Assembly: GCF_963665055.1 (NCBI RefSeq)
Contig: NZ_OY762015.1
Span: 2,975,040 to 3,039,039 of the forward strand
Source: an uncultured Methanobacterium sp.
Lineage (GTDB): Archaea; Methanobacteriota; Methanobacteria; Methanobacteriales; Methanobacteriaceae
Direction: 5' to 3'
DNA length: 64,000 nucleotides
Within the stretch, counting starts at the first letter, position 1. The number at the start of each line of letters is the position of its first letter. The notes beneath the pieces were generated by a model. It searched no databases. It was not told the DNA's origin and was given only the letters and a program-made list of their open reading frames with translations. A program made the position numbers and the translations under genes. Of the stretch, positions 57,946 to 64,000 are shown one piece after another.

Positions 57946-58392
57946 TTAGTGGACGGCCAAGACCGGGCATTTTGCTGATCTAACCACTTTTTCAGTCACG
58001 CTGCCCAATAAAAATCGGTCTAAACCGTGTTTTCCTGAGGTTCCCATGACTACCAGATCTATGTCTTCCTTTTCCACAGTTTTTAATATGGCATCAGCTG
58101 GGGATCCTTCCTCAGTTTTAAGGTTTACTTTAATATCTTCTATTTTGAGTTCCTTTTCTTCCTCGGTAACCATTTCTGAAATTCTTTCCAAGGATCTTCT
58201 CCCCTCTTCTTTAAGCATCTCTTTGATTCTTACAATGAGGTCTTCTGCAGGGAGCCCCACAAGTGAGGATGTTTCAATCACATTTAAAACGATAATTTCA
58301 GCGCCGCTTTTGCTTGCTATCCATATGGCATGGTCAGCTGCTTTTTCAGCAAATTTTGAACCATCAGTGGGTAATAATATTTTTTGGTACAT
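57946..58392 (-). CDS. Universal stress protein (UspA family)
   Basis: A 148-residue single USP domain: MYQKILLPTDGSKFAEKAADHA, EIIVLNVIETS and the ATP-binding motif VVMGTSGKHGLDRFLLGSVTEKVVRSAKCPVLAV with G-2x-G-9x-G-S. So it is the ATP-binding type. GGTGAAACC precedes ATG 58392. It starts four bases after the amidohydrolase stop, so it shares that operon with the CBS gene. Confidence 0.95.
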   Translation of the reverse strand: MYQKILLPTDGSKFAEKAADHAIWIASKSGAEIIVLNVIETSSLVGLPAEDLIVRIKEMLKEEGRRSLERISEMVTEEEKELKIEDIKVNLKTEEGSPADAILKTVEKEDIDLVVMGTSGKHGLDRFLLGSVTEKVVRSAKCPVLAVH

Positions 58393-58396
58393 GGTT

Positions 58397-59563
<1,167 letters not shown>

Positions 59564-59804
59564 ACAGGAGAAAGTATGTTCATGGAGATATTTAATCCTT
59601 TGAGAAATGATCTAGGATATGATCTTTCAACTAGATTATGAGAATGATCTTTTCTACTTAAATTATGAGATATTTTCTTTTCTACTTAAAAATTCACAAA
59701 AGCATTAGACTGGAATTTGCAGGAGTTAGAATTTGGAATAAGATATAAAGATTTAAACTTTAAAAAAATGTAAAATAAAAATTTAAAAAGAGATGGGAAT
59801 AATA
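59564..59804. other. Intergenic between carB and the amidohydrolase gene
   Basis: About 240 AT-rich bases. A loose repeat, tttctacttaaa-n-tatgaga, occurs near 59650 and 59680. A T-rich stretch on the minus strand just after the carB stop probably ends its transcript. Confidence 0.4.
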
Positions 59805-62992
<3,188 letters not shown>

Positions 62993-63120
62993 TTCTAATC
63001 CTCTTTTGTCCTCTTCTATTCCCTATAATAAATTTAAAGTAGATACATGGTATTTAACATGATTTGAAATTATTTTAACCCTCTAAAACTTATAAAATGT
63101 TATTTTAAACAGCTTTTGTG

Positions 63121-64000
63121 TTAATATTTTTTCAGGTTTTCCACGAAGTTGTCGAAATAATAATCAGTGTCGTGTGGTCCAGGTCCTGCTTCTGGATGGT
63201 ACTGTACACTGGATATTGGGAGTTCCTGGTGTTCTATTCCCTCTACTGTGCCATCGTTAAGGTTTATCTGGGTGACATTTATGGGTAGATCGGCGCAAGC
63301 TTTATGATCAATGGTGAAACCATGATTTTGGGATGTTATGGAAACTTTACCTGATTTGAGATCCTTAACTGGCTGATTTATTCCCCGGTGTCCGAATTTC
63401 ATTTTGTAGATCTTGGCACCAAATGCCATGGAAATTATCTGCTGTCCCAGACAGATACCAAAAATTGGAAGTCTCTCGGAAAGTTTTTGCACAGTCTGGA
63501 TGGTATCCCTCACCCTGCTGGGATCCCCGGGTCCACTTGAAACCAGAAGAGCTCCTGGTTCATAGTCCATAATTTCCTGGGGTGAAGTATTGTAAGGAAG
63601 CAGAACAACACCAATTTCCCTTCGGAGGAGGGCGTTGATACTGTTATTTTTTATCCCGCAGTCTAAAACAACTGCCCTGTCTTTATATTCTTCTCCCAGT
63701 ATTTGGGGCTGGGTTACTGAAACTTTATCCACCAGGTCAATGTATTCAATTCCAGGCTGGTTTTGTGCCATGGCCAGGAGTTCCTCATCATCAATTTCTT
63801 CTGTGGACAGCGCACCATTAAGAGCCCCATATTTCCTGATCTTTAAGGTGAGGGAACGGGTGTCAATATTACTTATTCCTGGAATTTCATATTCCTCTAA
63901 AAAACCGGATAAACTATTTTCAGAATGACTGTGTGATGGATATGGGTTTTGTTCCTTAACTACATATCCTTCGGCTTTTATTCCATTGGACTGAAACCAT
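63121..64000 (-). CDS. carA: Carbamoyl-phosphate synthase small subunit, 5' end outside window
   Basis: Glutamine amidotransferase subunit that feeds ammonia to CarB. The frame is open to the window edge, beginning within WFQSNGIKAEGYVVKEQ and NIDTRSLTLKIRKYGALNGAL of the N-terminal domain. The class I glutaminase domain follows, with the catalytic cysteine in PIFGICLGQQ and His-Glu in SVQYHPEAGPGPHDTDYYFDNF. ATG 63771 is internal. carB starts 128 bp downstream on the same strand, so the pair is an operon. Confidence 0.95.
   Translation of the reverse strand, partial: WFQSNGIKAEGYVVKEQNPYPSHSHSENSLSGFLEEYEIPGISNIDTRSLTLKIRKYGALNGALSTEEIDDEELLAMAQNQPGIEYIDLVDKVSVTQPQILGEEYKDRAVVLDCGIKNNSINALLRREIGVVLLPYNTSPQEIMDYEPGALLVSSGPGDPSRVRDTIQTVQKLSERLPIFGICLGQQIISMAFGAKIYKMKFGHRGINQPVKDLKSGKVSITSQNHGFTIDHKACADLPINVTQINLNDGTVEGIEHQELPISSVQYHPEAGPGPHDTDYYFDNFVENLKKY

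Overview
The window is a piece of chromosome from a methanogenic archaeon of the order Methanobacteriales, most likely Methanobacterium or a close relative. Archaeal markers are ribosomal proteins S3Ae, L40e and L12/P1, TFE, Spt5/NusG, SecE/Sec61-gamma, Tsr3, geranylgeranylglyceryl phosphate synthase and archaeal AlaS. Methanogen markers are ComA (coenzyme M synthesis), TfuA (McrA thioamidation), HypD and a DUF39-ferredoxin protein. A MurD-like ligase and GlmM/GlmU suggest a pseudomurein wall. DNA is AT-rich, gaps are very AT-rich, and ribosome sites of the GGAGGTGAT type with ATG, GTG or TTG starts are common. I found no tRNA, rRNA, CRISPR array, prophage or insertion sequence.

Layout. 1-3.4 kb: end of a DUF1722 gene, BioY, DUF1284, an interrupted yeast-type cytosine deaminase and a DUF5518 membrane protein. 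3.5-12 kb (minus): an ASCH-TPR protein, gamma-carbonic anhydrase-like gene with hisC, then rpsS3Ae-DUF92-apgM-glmM and glmU. 12-20 kb: a NifX-like protein, methyltransferase, flavoprotein, esterase, a lone receiver protein, a small-membrane-protein/XRE operon and an interrupted CPBP protease. 19.6-26.4 kb: DUF116, an unknown gene with a short zinc ribbon, a split ChlI/ChlD-type chelatase, Tsr3-L40e, GGGP synthase and DUF169. 26.7-37.5 kb: a nucleotidyltransferase, secreted protein and Mur ligase cluster, hypD, phosphoglycolate phosphatase-PmbA, an exported hydrolase, a heliorhodopsin, a disordered zinc-ribbon membrane protein and a THEP1 NTPase. 37.8-47.6 kb (minus): DUF39-ferredoxin, alaS, and the ftsZ-secE-nusG-L11-L1-L10-L12 block. 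48-56.4 kb (plus): comA followed by a soluble ABC ATPase, a HypB-like GTPase and an Fe-S protein; a CofE paralogue; tfe with a structured leader; an HD protein; tfuA and larE. 56.5-64 kb (minus): an unknown gene, amidohydrolase-USP-CBS operon and carAB.

Most interesting points: a clear heliorhodopsin in an anaerobic methanogen; a soluble ABC/GTPase/Fe-S trio downstream of comA; a LarE with an extra C-terminal domain next to TfuA; an ASCH-TPR gene whose only well-placed start is ATA; a 50-residue Cys-rich small ORF just downstream of a pyruvate-kinase-like gene; and structured leaders before tfe and rpl1. Four genes (cytosine deaminase, CPBP protease, chelatase, carB) each appear to lack one base in a homopolymer run. 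As carB should be essential, this pattern points to sequence errors rather than four real pseudogenes.
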